DNA of 41,551 nucleotides from Palsa-948 sp964481195 (GTDB lineage Bacteria; Bacteroidota; Bacteroidia; Palsa-948). How positions within the stretch are numbered: the stretch's first letter is position 1; the number at the start of each line of letters is the position of its first letter. Positions 1 to 8,870 of the stretch are shown here, piece after piece. The translations under genes and the position numbers were made by a program. The stretch covers positions 1 to 41,551 of the forward strand of contig CAYZTB010000023.1 of the NCBI GenBank assembly GCA_964481195.1. Reading direction: 5' to 3'. The notes under the pieces were generated by a model, which worked only from the letters and a program-made list of their open reading frames with translations, made no database searches and was not told where the DNA came from.

Positions 1-1310
1 CAGGTTCTCAAATTGATATGAAGCCTGTTCGTGATTACGATCAGTATGTAAATAAAGTAATGGAGTTAAAGGTTGTGAAAATCAACCAAGAGTTCCGCAA
101 CGTTGTTGTATCACACAAAGCATTAATTGAAGCAGAGATAGAAGAGCAAAAGAAAGTGATTATTTCCAAAATGGAAAAAGGTCAAGTTCTTGAAGGAACT
201 GTTAAAAACATTACTTCGTACGGAGTGTTCATTGATCTTGGAGGAGTGGATGGTCTTATTCACATCACAGACCTTACTTGGGAGAGAATCAACCACCCAG
301 ATGAGATTGTTAAATTAGACGACAAGATTAACGTAGTAATCTTAGATTTTGATAATGAAAAACGCAGAATATCTCTTGGCTTAAAGCAGCTTAAGGCTCA
401 TCCTTGGGATAAGCTAGATGCTGATTTGAAGATTGGCGATAAAGTAAAAGGCCGTGTAAGAGCTATTGAAGATTACGGAGCATTTGTTGAAGTAATGCCA
501 GGTGTTGAAGGACTTATTCACGTATCTGAAATTTCTTGGTCACAGCACTTACGCTCTGCAGGCGATTTCCTAAAAGCCGGTGACGAGATTGAAGCAATCA
601 TTGTGATGCTTGACAAAGAGACTCGTAAAATGTCTTTAAGCATTAAGCAAATGACAGCCGATCCTTGGAGCACAATTTTAGATAAATATCCAAAAGGTTC
701 TAAGCACACTGCAGCAGCTAAAAATATTACTGGATTTGGCGTGTTTGTAGAACTAGAGCCAGGCATTGATGGTTTAATTCATATTTCGGATTTATCTTGG
801 AATAAAAAAATCAAGCACCCTTCTGAGTTTATAAAACTAGGAGAGAAAATTGATTGTGTTGTTATGGAGATAGATGCTGAAAACAAAAGAATCAGCTTAG
901 GTGTTAAGCAATTGGAAGAGAACCCATGGGATGCTTTTGAATCCGTATTTACTATTGACTCTGTTCATAAAGGCACCGTAACCAGCATTTCTGATAAAGG
1001 CGCTGTTATTGGTCTTCCATATGGAATTGAAGGTTTCGCTCCTAAAAAACATATGATTAAAGCAGATGGCAACAATGTTTCTGCAGATGAGCAACTTGAT
1101 TTTAAAGTATTAGAGTTTAATAAAGAAACTCGTAAGATTATTGTTTCCCACACTCGTATGCATCAGGAAGCTACTGAAGAGCAAAAGAAAAGTGAGCGTA
1201 AAGATGAAAAAGATTCTATGAAGAAAATTCAGGATGGTGTTAGTAAAAATACCTTAGGTGATTTGGAAGGATTAGCTAAACTGAAAAGAGAAATGGAAGG
1301 TGGCGATTAA
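1..1310 (+). CDS. rpsA: 30S ribosomal protein S1, 3' part (5' end outside window)
   Basis: S1 binds mRNA on the small ribosomal subunit and helps initiation on structured or weak-SD messages. The frame is open from the first bases; codons before the first in-window ATG read GSQID, matching S1 sequence that precedes the KPVRDYD segment, so the gene began upstream and the ATG at 18 is internal. Four S1/OB repeats are visible, each with the G-x-V-x-x-I-x-x-x-G-x-F/A-V pattern followed by G-I/V-D/E-G-L-I-H: about 53-122, 138-208, 226-295 and a more divergent one at 312-380 (GIEGFAPKKH). The C-terminus is a short charged Lys/Glu tail. A strong terminator follows. Very secure as S1; only the true start is unseen. 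Confidence 0.96.
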   Translation, partial: GSQIDMKPVRDYDQYVNKVMELKVVKINQEFRNVVVSHKALIEAEIEEQKKVIISKMEKGQVLEGTVKNITSYGVFIDLGGVDGLIHITDLTWERINHPDEIVKLDDKINVVILDFDNEKRRISLGLKQLKAHPWDKLDADLKIGDKVKGRVRAIEDYGAFVEVMPGVEGLIHVSEISWSQHLRSAGDFLKAGDEIEAIIVMLDKETRKMSLSIKQMTADPWSTILDKYPKGSKHTAAAKNITGFGVFVELEPGIDGLIHISDLSWNKKIKHPSEFIKLGEKIDCVVMEIDAENKRISLGVKQLEENPWDAFESVFTIDSVHKGTVTSISDKGAVIGLPYGIEGFAPKKHMIKADGNNVSADEQLDFKVLEFNKETRKIIVSHTRMHQEATEEQKKSERKDEKDSMKKIQDGVSKNTLGDLEGLAKLKREMEGGD

Positions 1311-1330
1311 TACTTCTATAAGTTAACTCA

Positions 1331-1373
1331 GAAAAACCCTTTTCAAGTAAAATTGGAAAGGGTTTTTTCTTTT
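1331..1373 (+). terminator. Rho-independent terminator of rpsA
   Basis: A stem of AACCCTTT with AAAGGGTT plus a wobble and a C-G pair (about 1335-1344 with 1354-1364) is followed by a T-rich run. It lies 20 bp after the rpsA stop. Confidence 0.85.
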
Positions 1374-1432
1374 ATGCTGTGGCAAGGTCTTTGTACTTTA
1401 GCACAAATCAAACAATCACTAAATTAAATTTT

Positions 1433-1822
1433 ATGAAAACAAAACTTAATTATTTTTTTGCTTCCACTTCTGTATTAGCAATTCTAATTTCAATTTATGC
1501 TTTTACCAAGCCGGCTTCGGGTTCAACTGAATTCCTTCAAGTTACTGCTATAGAATCTGTAGTGCCAGGAGGACTAGGCAGGTCACGCCTGATTACAATC
1601 AGCGAAGGTGGAAAAATGGATGAAGTGAAGCTCGAAAACTTTTTCAGCATGGTTGGAATAAATTTCCAAAACATCCGAGATAACGATCAAATGATTACAG
1701 ATAAAGTCTCCAGTTTAACCGGCCAAGGATGGGAACTTAAATTTGTAAGCACGGGCGTTTATGCTGCTGACAAAAGCACTGGAATATTTATTACTCGATA
1801 TACCTTTGCAAGGCCCAAATAA
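1433..1822 (+). CDS. small exported protein of unknown function
   Basis: 129 residues. I start at the ATG at 1433 because it begins a clean hydrophobic N-terminal segment (about residues 5-24, ending near KPASGS), whereas the in-frame GTG at 1379 lies in the rpsA terminator and promoter zone. The mature part has a TAIESVV start and a C-terminal half with a long helix (NDQMITDKVSSL) followed by GQGWELK and two beta-like stretches. That 'helix then GWEL then strand' layout resembles DUF4177-type small proteins, but the match is weak and I do not assign a function. It stands alone between a terminator and the clpC promoter. Confidence 0.75.
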   Translation: MKTKLNYFFASTSVLAILISIYAFTKPASGSTEFLQVTAIESVVPGGLGRSRLITISEGGKMDEVKLENFFSMVGINFQNIRDNDQMITDKVSSLTGQGWELKFVSTGVYAADKSTGIFITRYTFARPK

Positions 1823-1898
1823 ATGTAAATTTTCATAGATAAGACCCGGCAGTTTACTATTGGGTTTTACTTTCTAATCAATTATCAACATTTTTAGG

Positions 1899-1922
1899 TT
1901 GAAAAATAGATTCATTTTTCAA
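1899..1922. promoter_or_regulatory. 9-bp perfect dyad upstream of the clpC promoter
   Basis: TTGAAAAAT (1899-1907) and ATTTTTCAA (1914-1922) are exact reverse complements separated by 6 bp. The dyad sits 23 bp before the TATTTTTG -7 box, over the -33 region. It could be a repressor site for clpC, or a weak AT-rich terminator for the upstream gene; the sequence does not decide. Confidence 0.4.
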
Positions 1923-1944
1923 TGCCTTAGTATTAAACGAAAGG

Positions 1945-1952
1945 TATTTTTG
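1945..1952 (+). promoter_or_regulatory. -7 promoter box for clpC
   Basis: TATTTTTG matches the Bacteroidota TAnnTTTG -7 consensus. It lies about 93 bp before the chosen clpC start. No convincing -33 TTTG is visible at the usual spacing. Confidence 0.5.
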
Positions 1953-2044
1953 ACGTGCAAGCTAACAGAGTATAACATTTCACCTATTAGAATCGTTTAA
2001 TAAATAAGACGATGTATTGGCAAAAAATCATTAACTTAACTCCC

Positions 2045-4588
2045 ATGGAAGCAAAGTTTTCACAGCGAGTAAAAGATGTACTAAGTTTTAGTCGCGAAGA
2101 GGCATTAAGACTTGGACACTCTTACATTGGTCCCGAACACCTTCTACTGGGAATGATCCGAGAAGGAACTGGAATGGCTATTAATCTCTTAAAAGGGTTA
2201 GATGTAAATCTGTCTGAACTTAGAAAAGATTTAGAAATATCCATTGCCACGCCAGGCAAGAAAAGCAACTTTAAACTTCAAAATGTTCAGCTAGTAAAAC
2301 AAGCAGAGCGTGCGATAAAGTTCACCCACCTTGAAGCAAGAGAATTGAAAAGTTCTGTAATTGGAACCGAACACCTTTTGTTGGCTATATTAAAAGATAA
2401 CGATAGCATTGCCACTAGATCACTACAGAAATTTAATATCGATTACGAATCGGTAAAAGATAAATTAGAAACTATGAATCCAGACTCAGACTTCTTTGAT
2501 CCCAAAGCAGAATTTCCAACTCAAGCAGATGATGACGATGACGATACCTCCTATGGTAATAATCCCAAGAAAGGCGGTGAATCTCGCTCAAAAACTCCGG
2601 TGCTTGATAACTTTGGAAGAGACTTAACTAAAGCTGCCGAAGAAGGCAGACTTGATCCTATTGTGGGACGTGAGAAAGAAATAGAGCGCGTATCACAAGT
2701 ATTAAGTCGTAGAAAAAAGAATAATCCAATTTTAATAGGTGAACCTGGCGTGGGTAAATCTGCAATAGTAGAAGGCCTTGCTCTCAGAATCGTTCAGAGA
2801 AAGGTTTCGCGGGTTCTTTTTAACAAACGAGTTGTGATGCTTGACCTGGCAGCACTGGTAGCGGGGACTAAATACAGAGGGCAGTTCGAAGAGCGCGTAA
2901 AAGCGGTCATGAACGAATTAGAAAAATCGCCCGATGTAATTTTATTCATTGATGAGATTCATACTATAATTGGTGCAGGTGGCGCATCTGGCTCCTTAGA
3001 TGCTTCCAACATGTTTAAACCAGCCTTAGCAAGAGGAGAAATTCAATGCATTGGAGCAACTACGTTGGATGAGTATCGCCAGTATATTGAAAAAGATGGT
3101 GCGCTTGACAGACGTTTTCAACGCGTAATGGTTGACCCAACATCCATAGATGAAACAATTCAGATTCTACATAACATTAAAAGTAAATACGAAGATCATC
3201 ACAACGTAACCTATACAGACGAGGCAATAAAAGCTTGCGCTACACTTACCGTTCGTTATATGTCTGACCGTCATTTGCCAGACAAAGCAATTGATGCACT
3301 AGATGAGGCAGGATCAAGAATTCATATCACCAACATTACAGTACCTAAAAATGTTCTTGATATCGAAAAGAAAATGGAAGATATCAAAGAAGAAAAAAAT
3401 AAAGTTGTTAAAAGTCAGAAATTTGAAGAGGCTGCAAAACTTAGAGATATTGAACGTCAGTTGTTAGAACAATTGGACGTTGCTAAAAAAGCTTGGGAAG
3501 AAGAAACAAAATCGAACAGACAAATTGTTACGGATGATAATGTAGCCGAAGTGGTTGCCATGATGACAGGCGTTCCTGTACAACGCATTGCACAAAAAGA
3601 AAGTGCACGTTTAGTAAATATGAACGAGGAGCTTAAAGGAAAAGTTATTGGACAAGACGAGGCTATTAAAAAAGTAGTTAAAGCAATACAACGTAATCGT
3701 GCAGGATTAAAAGATCCTAATAAGCCAATTGGCTCTTTTATTTTCCTTGGTCCTACAGGAGTAGGAAAAACCCAACTTGCTAAAGAACTTTCTCGCTATT
3801 TATTTGATACCGATGAGGCCATGATTCGCATAGACATGTCTGAATACATGGAGAAGTTTGCCGTATCGCGCTTAATTGGTGCGCCTCCTGGTTACATTGG
3901 ATACGAAGAAGGCGGACAGCTTACTGAAAAAGTAAGACGTAAGCCCTACTCTATTGTTCTTTTAGATGAAATTGAAAAGGCACACCCTGATGTGTTTAAC
4001 CTAATGTTGCAAGTATTGGATGATGGACAATTGACAGACTCACTAGGTCGTAAAGTGGATTTCAAGAATACCATCATCATCATGACCTCTAACATTGGAA
4101 CCAGACAGTTAAAAGATTTTGGTCAAGGAGTAGGATTTGCAACCTCTGCGAGAACAGCATCTAAAGATGAAAACTCTAAGAGTGTAATTGAAAACTCACT
4201 TAAGAAAAGTTTTGCGCCTGAGTTTTTGAATCGTATTGACGATGTAGTAGTATTTAGCTCATTAACAAAAGATCACATGCATAAGATTATTGACATTGAG
4301 CTTGACAAGCTGTACAAGCGAGTAAATGCATTAAACTTTACTATTAAAGTAAATGATGCTGCCAAAGACTTTATCGTTGAGAAAGGATTTGATGCGCAAT
4401 ATGGTGCACGTCCGCTAAAACGTGCTATCCAAAAATACATCGAAGATCCACTAGCAGAAGAGATTGTAAAAGCAGGAGCTACCGATGGAGATACGGTTGA
4501 AGTTGGCTATGAAAAAGGTGCTGAAGAAGCTACCATTAAGATTGTAAAGCCTAAAGAAAAGAAAACTAAGAAGAAAGAAGATCAATAA
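2045..4588 (+). CDS. clpC: ATP-dependent Clp protease ATP-binding subunit ClpC
   Basis: AAA+ unfoldase that delivers substrates to the ClpP peptidase in the cytoplasm. I use the ATG at 2045 (847 aa): MEAKFSQRVKDVL is the usual start of Bacteroidota ClpC, and the in-frame ATG at 2012 adds 11 residues not typical of the family. Order of parts: two ClpN repeats (about 1-145), a linker containing an Asp run (near 162-166), AAA+ domain 1 with Walker A GEPGVGKS (about 232-239) and the DEIHT Walker B region, a UVR-type middle domain with helices around KSQKFEEAAKLRDIE, AAA+ domain 2 with GPTGVGKT (about 569-576) and LLDEIEKAH, and a C-terminal D2-small domain ending in a Lys-rich tail. No clpP is in the window. 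Full length and intact. Confidence 0.97.
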   Translation: MEAKFSQRVKDVLSFSREEALRLGHSYIGPEHLLLGMIREGTGMAINLLKGLDVNLSELRKDLEISIATPGKKSNFKLQNVQLVKQAERAIKFTHLEARELKSSVIGTEHLLLAILKDNDSIATRSLQKFNIDYESVKDKLETMNPDSDFFDPKAEFPTQADDDDDDTSYGNNPKKGGESRSKTPVLDNFGRDLTKAAEEGRLDPIVGREKEIERVSQVLSRRKKNNPILIGEPGVGKSAIVEGLALRIVQRKVSRVLFNKRVVMLDLAALVAGTKYRGQFEERVKAVMNELEKSPDVILFIDEIHTIIGAGGASGSLDASNMFKPALARGEIQCIGATTLDEYRQYIEKDGALDRRFQRVMVDPTSIDETIQILHNIKSKYEDHHNVTYTDEAIKACATLTVRYMSDRHLPDKAIDALDEAGSRIHITNITVPKNVLDIEKKMEDIKEEKNKVVKSQKFEEAAKLRDIERQLLEQLDVAKKAWEEETKSNRQIVTDDNVAEVVAMMTGVPVQRIAQKESARLVNMNEELKGKVIGQDEAIKKVVKAIQRNRAGLKDPNKPIGSFIFLGPTGVGKTQLAKELSRYLFDTDEAMIRIDMSEYMEKFAVSRLIGAPPGYIGYEEGGQLTEKVRRKPYSIVLLDEIEKAHPDVFNLMLQVLDDGQLTDSLGRKVDFKNTIIIMTSNIGTRQLKDFGQGVGFATSARTASKDENSKSVIENSLKKSFAPEFLNRIDDVVVFSSLTKDHMHKIIDIELDKLYKRVNALNFTIKVNDAAKDFIVEKGFDAQYGARPLKRAIQKYIEDPLAEEIVKAGATDGDTVEVGYEKGAEEATIKIVKPKEKKTKKKEDQ

Positions 4589-4608
4589 GATATAGTGTAT
4601 CTTTTAGG

Positions 4609-4640
4609 AAAGACAGGATTTTACTCCTGTCTTTTTTTTA
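4609..4640 (+). terminator. Rho-independent terminator of clpC
   Basis: Perfect 10-bp stem AAAGACAGGA (4609-4618) with TCCTGTCTTT (4625-4634), 6-nt loop, then a T run. It starts 20 bp after the clpC stop. The following 217 bases to the next gene hold nothing else that I can identify. Confidence 0.92.
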
Positions 4641-4857
4641 TTAGTAGGTAGCTGAACACATGCCAACTTCAGGGCTGTTACGCAAAAGAAGTTCGTATCC
4701 ACAAAACATTTTAAATATGCTTTATGTAGAAGCACATGTCTAAAAACGGACTAATATTCCTAAATCAGCTAATTGACTTTACATAGTTGATAATTTACAT
4801 CTTGTTTTTGCATATTGACATTAATTTTCCTTAAATTCGCAATAAACAATACAACCC

Positions 4858-5643
4858 ATGAAACGCATATTTGCTTCCTCCTTACTTATTTTACTTTTTA
4901 CGATTTCCTATGCAGGCGTAATTATTGTTGAGGGAAAATATCAGCGAAAAAACATATATATCCAAAATGGCTATACCGATGTAGGAGTTGGTTATTGCGC
5001 ATATGCCGTGTATGTAAATGGCAAGCTAACTAATGACGAAGTAAATGCAACTGCTTTTGAGATTGATTTAGAACAACTACAACTTAAATACGGACAAGAA
5101 GTATCTATTAAAATTCATCATAAAGATGGCTGTAAACCCCCAGTTGTACTTAACCCAGATGCGTTAAAGCCAGTGCCTTCTTTTGAAGTTGTATCCATGA
5201 ATATGACAAACGATGGTCTTATATCTTGGACAGCAAAAAACGAAGGTGGGCCACTTCCTTTTACCATTGAGCAGTTTCGCTGGAACAAATGGGTGCCTGT
5301 TGGCGAAGTAGATGGTGTGGGAACTCCAGGAAATCATAATTATAAATTTCAAATTACGGCCCTACACTCTGGCGAAAATAAGTTTAGAGTTAAGCAAGTT
5401 GGATATCAAACCAAGTACTCTGCTGAAGTAAAAATTATGTCAAGCACCCCTCGCTGTATATTTTCACTTTCTAAAGGAGCCAAGCAAATTGATTTTACTT
5501 GCGGCACCTTGTACGAAGTGTATGATTTTTATGGCTCCGTTGTAAAAAAGGGCTACGGCACCAGAGTGGATATTGCCAATTTAAATAGAGGCGGATACTA
5601 CGTGTGTTTCGATAACACCATCGGTGAGTTAAAGAAAAAGTAA
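4858..5643 (+). CDS. exported protein with a T9SS sorting-domain-like C-terminus
   Basis: 261 residues with a clear signal peptide (MKRIFASSLLILLFTISYAG). The mature region is beta-rich with conserved-looking Cys, Trp and Gly positions but no domain I can name. The last ~45 residues (YEVYDFYGSVVKKGYGTRVDIANLNRGGYYVCF) follow the pattern of the type A T9SS C-terminal sorting domain: a strand with 'YDxxGxxVKxG', then 'I..L..GxYYV'. The tail ends in GELKKK. If it is a sorting domain, the protein is exported across the outer membrane by the T9SS apparatus, none of which is encoded here. The gene stands alone and converges with the Nudix gene with no bases between stop codons. Confidence 0.8.
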   Translation: MKRIFASSLLILLFTISYAGVIIVEGKYQRKNIYIQNGYTDVGVGYCAYAVYVNGKLTNDEVNATAFEIDLEQLQLKYGQEVSIKIHHKDGCKPPVVLNPDALKPVPSFEVVSMNMTNDGLISWTAKNEGGPLPFTIEQFRWNKWVPVGEVDGVGTPGNHNYKFQITALHSGENKFRVKQVGYQTKYSAEVKIMSSTPRCIFSLSKGAKQIDFTCGTLYEVYDFYGSVVKKGYGTRVDIANLNRGGYYVCFDNTIGELKKK

Positions 5644-6282
5644 TTACTTTATTCTTCTTATTATTTCGGAGAACTCAGCAATAATCATTGCTGTTGCTCC
5701 CCAAATTATTTTCCCGTTAATCTCGTAACAAGGTACTTTCATACTTGTTCCACGCACATTTACAAAACGCTCGATGGAGGATTGGCTGTTTTCAGATACA
5801 AAATCATATAGCCCTACCTCTACAATTCCATCCACCTCAGATGGCTCAAGATTAAATTGAGGAGGAGAATTTACAGCCCCTACAAAAGGATGCATCATAT
5901 AATTACTTACAGGAATATAGAGGGGCGTTAAACTTCCAAGTAAAGAAATCGAGTTCCGATTTACCCCTATTTCCTCTTCCGTTTCGCGTAATGCGGTTTC
6001 TGAAAGGTCCTTATCCAATACCTCAAACCCTCCACCCGGAAACGCAATTTGACCAGCATGTTTACTTCCTTCTTTTTCGGGCCTTACAATCAATACAGTG
6101 CATACATCAACAAGCTTTGGATAAAGCAGTATTAATACCGCGCTACTCTTAGGATTAACGTCTTTTTTCAGGTACTCTGCTGGCGGTTTCCTTCCCAGGG
6201 GTGCCATTGTTTTTTGAGCAGAAAAACCGGGTAAATCTTTCTTGAGCTCCGCAGACAGGCTATTTATAAAGCTATTAAACAT
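5644..6282 (-). CDS. Nudix hydrolase, CoA pyrophosphatase family
   Basis: 212 residues. The segment HAGQIAFPGG (about 75-84) is the signature of the UPF0035/CoA-diphosphatase Nudix subfamily (NudL/YeaB-like), and it runs into a complete Nudix box at about 83-106 with ALRETEEEIG supplying the metal-binding glutamates. Members hydrolyse CoA and its derivatives to 3'-phosphoadenosine phosphate and 4'-phosphopantetheine; substrate here is inferred from family only. The N-terminal ~45 residues (MFNSFINSLSAELKK) are helical and typical of the family. Its stop abuts the stop of the convergent upstream gene exactly. Two near-identical 15-bp direct repeats lie just before the start. Confidence 0.9.
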   Translation of the reverse strand: MFNSFINSLSAELKKDLPGFSAQKTMAPLGRKPPAEYLKKDVNPKSSAVLILLYPKLVDVCTVLIVRPEKEGSKHAGQIAFPGGGFEVLDKDLSETALRETEEEIGVNRNSISLLGSLTPLYIPVSNYMMHPFVGAVNSPPQFNLEPSEVDGIVEVGLYDFVSENSQSSIERFVNVRGTSMKVPCYEINGKIIWGATAMIIAEFSEIIRRIK

Positions 6283-6284
6283 AT

Positions 6285-6341
6285 CATTCGTCTAAAATAT
6301 CTTGCTGCTTAACAGCAAAATATCGGCATTCGTCCAAAATA
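6285..6341. promoter_or_regulatory. paired 15-bp direct repeats with central dyad, upstream of the Nudix gene
   Basis: CATTCGTCTAAAATA (6285-6299) and CATTCGTCCAAAATA (6327-6341) differ at one base and are 42 bp apart, four helical turns. Between them lies TTGCTG-CTTAA-CAGCAA. They occupy the leader and promoter region of the minus-strand Nudix gene, and could be a regulator's tandem sites. Confidence 0.4.
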
Positions 6342-6391
6342 ATGAGTGTTTACTGTATAAAAGTCGTAAAATTAAGTAAGAACTGCTCTAC

Positions 6392-7882
6392 ATGTATAAT
6401 CATTACTATTTAAAAATAATCTCTTTTTTTATTCTGACAGCGGGTGTCACCACCAACCCTGTCTGCAATAATAATTCGAATTATTCTAATAGTACCGATT
6501 CCCTGTATGCAATCGTTGACATTCCCCAAATTTTAGCCCGTAAAAAAATTGTTGCTCTTACCGATAACAGCTCTACCAGTTATTTTATTTACAAAGGTGA
6601 ACCCATGGGCTACGAGTATGAAATGCTTCATGCTTTTGCTAAATATTTAAAAGTGGACTTGCAAATAATTGTAGCTAAAGACATGAATGATATATTTGAA
6701 TCCCTTCAAACAGGCGAAGTAGATATTGTGTGCGCAAACCTTACTGTTACTGAAGAGCGAATGAGAAAAGTAAATTTTACAGACCCGCTAATATATACTA
6801 GGCAAGTATTGGTCCAGCCAAAGCCTACTAATTGGAGGAATATAAGTCAGGATAATATTAACAGAGCCTTGGTTAGAACCACCATTGATTTAGCCGATAA
6901 AAACATTTACGTGCGTAAAGGCTCCTCCTTTTATTCCAGACTGGTAAGCCTACAAGATGAGATAGCCTCTAAAATAAATATTATTGATGTTCCCGGAGGA
7001 GTTACCACCGAAGGCCTCATATCGATGGTTGCCAATGGAAAAATCCCCTATACTGTTTCGGACGAGAATGTTGCCATGGTAAATCAAACCTATTATCCGC
7101 AGCTGGATATTAAAACTGCCATAAGCTTTCCTCAAAAAATTGCTTGGGCAGTAAATAAAAATTCTACTCTCTTGCTTGCTGAGTTAAACAACTGGATTAG
7201 CAATCAAAAAAACACTTCTGACTATACAGTTTTATATAATAAATATTTCAAAAACCCCAAAGGTGCAGGAAAAAGAAATGAAAGTCAGTTTGCCTCCTTT
7301 GTTGGAAATAAAATTTCGCCTTACGATGATATGATTATTGCCTATAGCCGAGAAATTGATTGGGATTGGAGATTGCTTGCTTCTATGATATACCAAGAAT
7401 CCAGATTTGATCCTAACGCTCAATCCTGGGCAGGCGCATGCGGCCTTATGCAGATAATCCCATCCACAGCACTTCAATATGGAATTGATACTTGTGGGGC
7501 TACTCCCATTGCCAGTATTGACGCTGGCACCAAACATCTAATTAAATTAGATAAATACTGGGCTAAATTTATTTCAGATAAAGACGAGCGCATAAAATTT
7601 GTGCTTGCCTCCTACAATGTTGGATTGGGACATATCATTGATGCACAAAAATTGGCTGTTAAATATCGTAAAGACCCTACCCAATGGTTTAATAACGTAG
7701 AAAAATACATACTCTTAAAATCATACCCAAAATACTATAACGATCCTATTGTAAAGTGTGGGTATTGTCGTGGACAGGAGCCTTATAGGTATGTACGCGA
7801 AATAATGTTACGCTATGAGCACTATAAAAATGCTATTAATATACTAGACGAACCGATAAATTTAACTGAAAAAAACATATAA
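6392..7882 (+). CDS. mltF: MltF-like membrane-bound lytic murein transglycosylase
   Basis: 496 residues in two parts, as in MltF. Residues ~50-285 are a family-3 solute-binding domain (IVALTDNSSTSYFIYKG, then MGYEYEMLHAFAKYL, then GEVDIVCANLTVT). Residues ~310-460 are an SLT lytic transglycosylase domain with catalytic Glu336 in YQESRFDP, followed by WAGACGLMQI and SYNVGLGHI. The enzyme cleaves the MurNAc-GlcNAc bond of peptidoglycan forming 1,6-anhydroMurNAc. The N-terminus is a hydrophobic segment followed by Cys25, but the residues before that Cys (NPV) do not make a normal lipobox, so I cannot say whether it is a lipoprotein. The C-terminus carries an extra CGYCRGQEPYRYV segment usual for Bacteroidota homologues. 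Confidence 0.92.
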   Translation: MYNHYYLKIISFFILTAGVTTNPVCNNNSNYSNSTDSLYAIVDIPQILARKKIVALTDNSSTSYFIYKGEPMGYEYEMLHAFAKYLKVDLQIIVAKDMNDIFESLQTGEVDIVCANLTVTEERMRKVNFTDPLIYTRQVLVQPKPTNWRNISQDNINRALVRTTIDLADKNIYVRKGSSFYSRLVSLQDEIASKINIIDVPGGVTTEGLISMVANGKIPYTVSDENVAMVNQTYYPQLDIKTAISFPQKIAWAVNKNSTLLLAELNNWISNQKNTSDYTVLYNKYFKNPKGAGKRNESQFASFVGNKISPYDDMIIAYSREIDWDWRLLASMIYQESRFDPNAQSWAGACGLMQIIPSTALQYGIDTCGATPIASIDAGTKHLIKLDKYWAKFISDKDERIKFVLASYNVGLGHIIDAQKLAVKYRKDPTQWFNNVEKYILLKSYPKYYNDPIVKCGYCRGQEPYRYVREIMLRYEHYKNAINILDEPINLTEKNI

Positions 7883-7966
7883 ATCTCTCATGAATTATAT
7901 GGCTAGAATTGTTCCTGAAAACTGAAACTTTTTTGAATCAAACTGCGTACAATTAAACGAGGGAAT

Positions 7967-8170
7967 ATGGAACCCAATAAACCAAACAAACTGCCGCATA
8001 TGAAACAAGAAAAACTACACGATCTTGTTAATTGGCTAACCGGACAGGTAGAACACCTCTCCACCGCCATTAACGAAGCACACGACACAAGAAACTTTGG
8101 CAGAGAGGCTCAGTACGAAGGTATGCGCGATGCTTTTTTGCGATGCCTGAATAAACTTACAAGAGAATAA
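7967..8170 (+). CDS. small conserved-looking hypothetical protein
   Basis: 67 residues, MEPNKPNKLPHMKQEKLHDLVNWL start, probably all alpha-helical, with balanced charge and no signal peptide. A good ribosome-binding site (GAGGGA) sits 5 bp before the ATG. It lies 84 bp after mltF on the same strand and may be transcribed with it. Composition looks like a real cytoplasmic protein rather than chance, but I recognise no family. Confidence 0.6.
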   Translation: MEPNKPNKLPHMKQEKLHDLVNWLTGQVEHLSTAINEAHDTRNFGREAQYEGMRDAFLRCLNKLTRE

Positions 8171-8215
8171 TCTTGTGCTGCTAGTGCTACTTTAATTAAG
8201 TTTTGAAAGAAACTT

Positions 8216-8803
8216 TTACTCCACACAGGGTATTTGACTCATAAATACCTTTGGATTTACCACCTTATACTCATCCTCCCTTTTAGTCCAAGCAATAACC
8301 ACTCTTTTTAATTCAGAGCCTTTTAATAAAGCGGCATCCCCTCTGGTAATACGCGAGAAAGTTTTATACTGTGTATATCCTGCCGATAGATTAGTGCTAC
8401 CACTTACCGTTGCTCCAAATGATATTACCACACTTTTGCCCGATTGTAAAATAAATGTAATGGTGTTATTTTTTCGGATTAAACCATATTCGTTAAAAGC
8501 AATATCTGAAAATACTCTGAAATCAAAAAATACTCCAAGCACCGTATCCACTCTAACACATCCTAAATATCCTTTTATTAATTCATTTTTTACTCCCATT
8601 TTAACTTGGTTAGTATCAGTATTAGCACGTGATATAAACAACTCATCTTCCACCACCAAAATAGGCTTTCCCGTAGGGTTTAACTCATTTCTGAAATAGC
8701 TGCAGTTGGCATTATCAGGAAGTTTTATTTTCCTATTACCAGTTTTTTCTGTACAGGCGCTAAAGTATATAGTAGCTAAGAGCAGTATGGGAGCTGTTTT
8801 CAT
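8216..8803 (-). CDS. hypothetical lipoprotein
   Basis: 195 residues. The N-terminus MKTAPILLLATIYFSAC is a lipoprotein signal with lipobox FSAC and Cys17 as the acylation site; +2 Thr and a charged stretch follow. The rest is beta-strand-rich (for example NNTITFILQSGKSVVISFGATVSG) without a domain I can name, and ends SQIPCVE. It is transcribed away from the tRNA gene and has its own -7 box CAAATATA (read on the minus strand as TATATTTG) at 8822-8829, 19 bp upstream. Single gene; function unknown. Confidence 0.8.
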   Translation of the reverse strand: MKTAPILLLATIYFSACTEKTGNRKIKLPDNANCSYFRNELNPTGKPILVVEDELFISRANTDTNQVKMGVKNELIKGYLGCVRVDTVLGVFFDFRVFSDIAFNEYGLIRKNNTITFILQSGKSVVISFGATVSGSTNLSAGYTQYKTFSRITRGDAALLKGSELKRVVIAWTKREDEYKVVNPKVFMSQIPCVE

Positions 8804-8821
8804 TGTATGTGTTTATTTATA

Positions 8822-8829
8822 CAAATATA
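8822..8829 (-). promoter_or_regulatory. -7 promoter box of the lipoprotein gene
   Basis: Reads TATATTTG on the minus strand, an exact match to TAnnTTTG, 19 bp before the ATG. Confidence 0.5.
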
Positions 8830-8862
8830 TTTTATTCCACCCGTATAGAATAAAAAAAAGTA

Positions 8863-8870
8863 TATTTTTG
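8863..8870 (+). promoter_or_regulatory. -7 promoter box of tRNA-Asp
   Basis: TATTTTTG matches TAnnTTTG, 33 bp before the mature tRNA 5' end. The short leader between them can fold (TGCCCG with CGGGCA, or AAAGGC with GCCTTT). Confidence 0.55.

Noticed and set aside
1379..1432. Earlier GTG start for the gene at 1433
   Set aside because: It would place 18 residues before a good signal peptide and overlaps the region just after the rpsA terminator.
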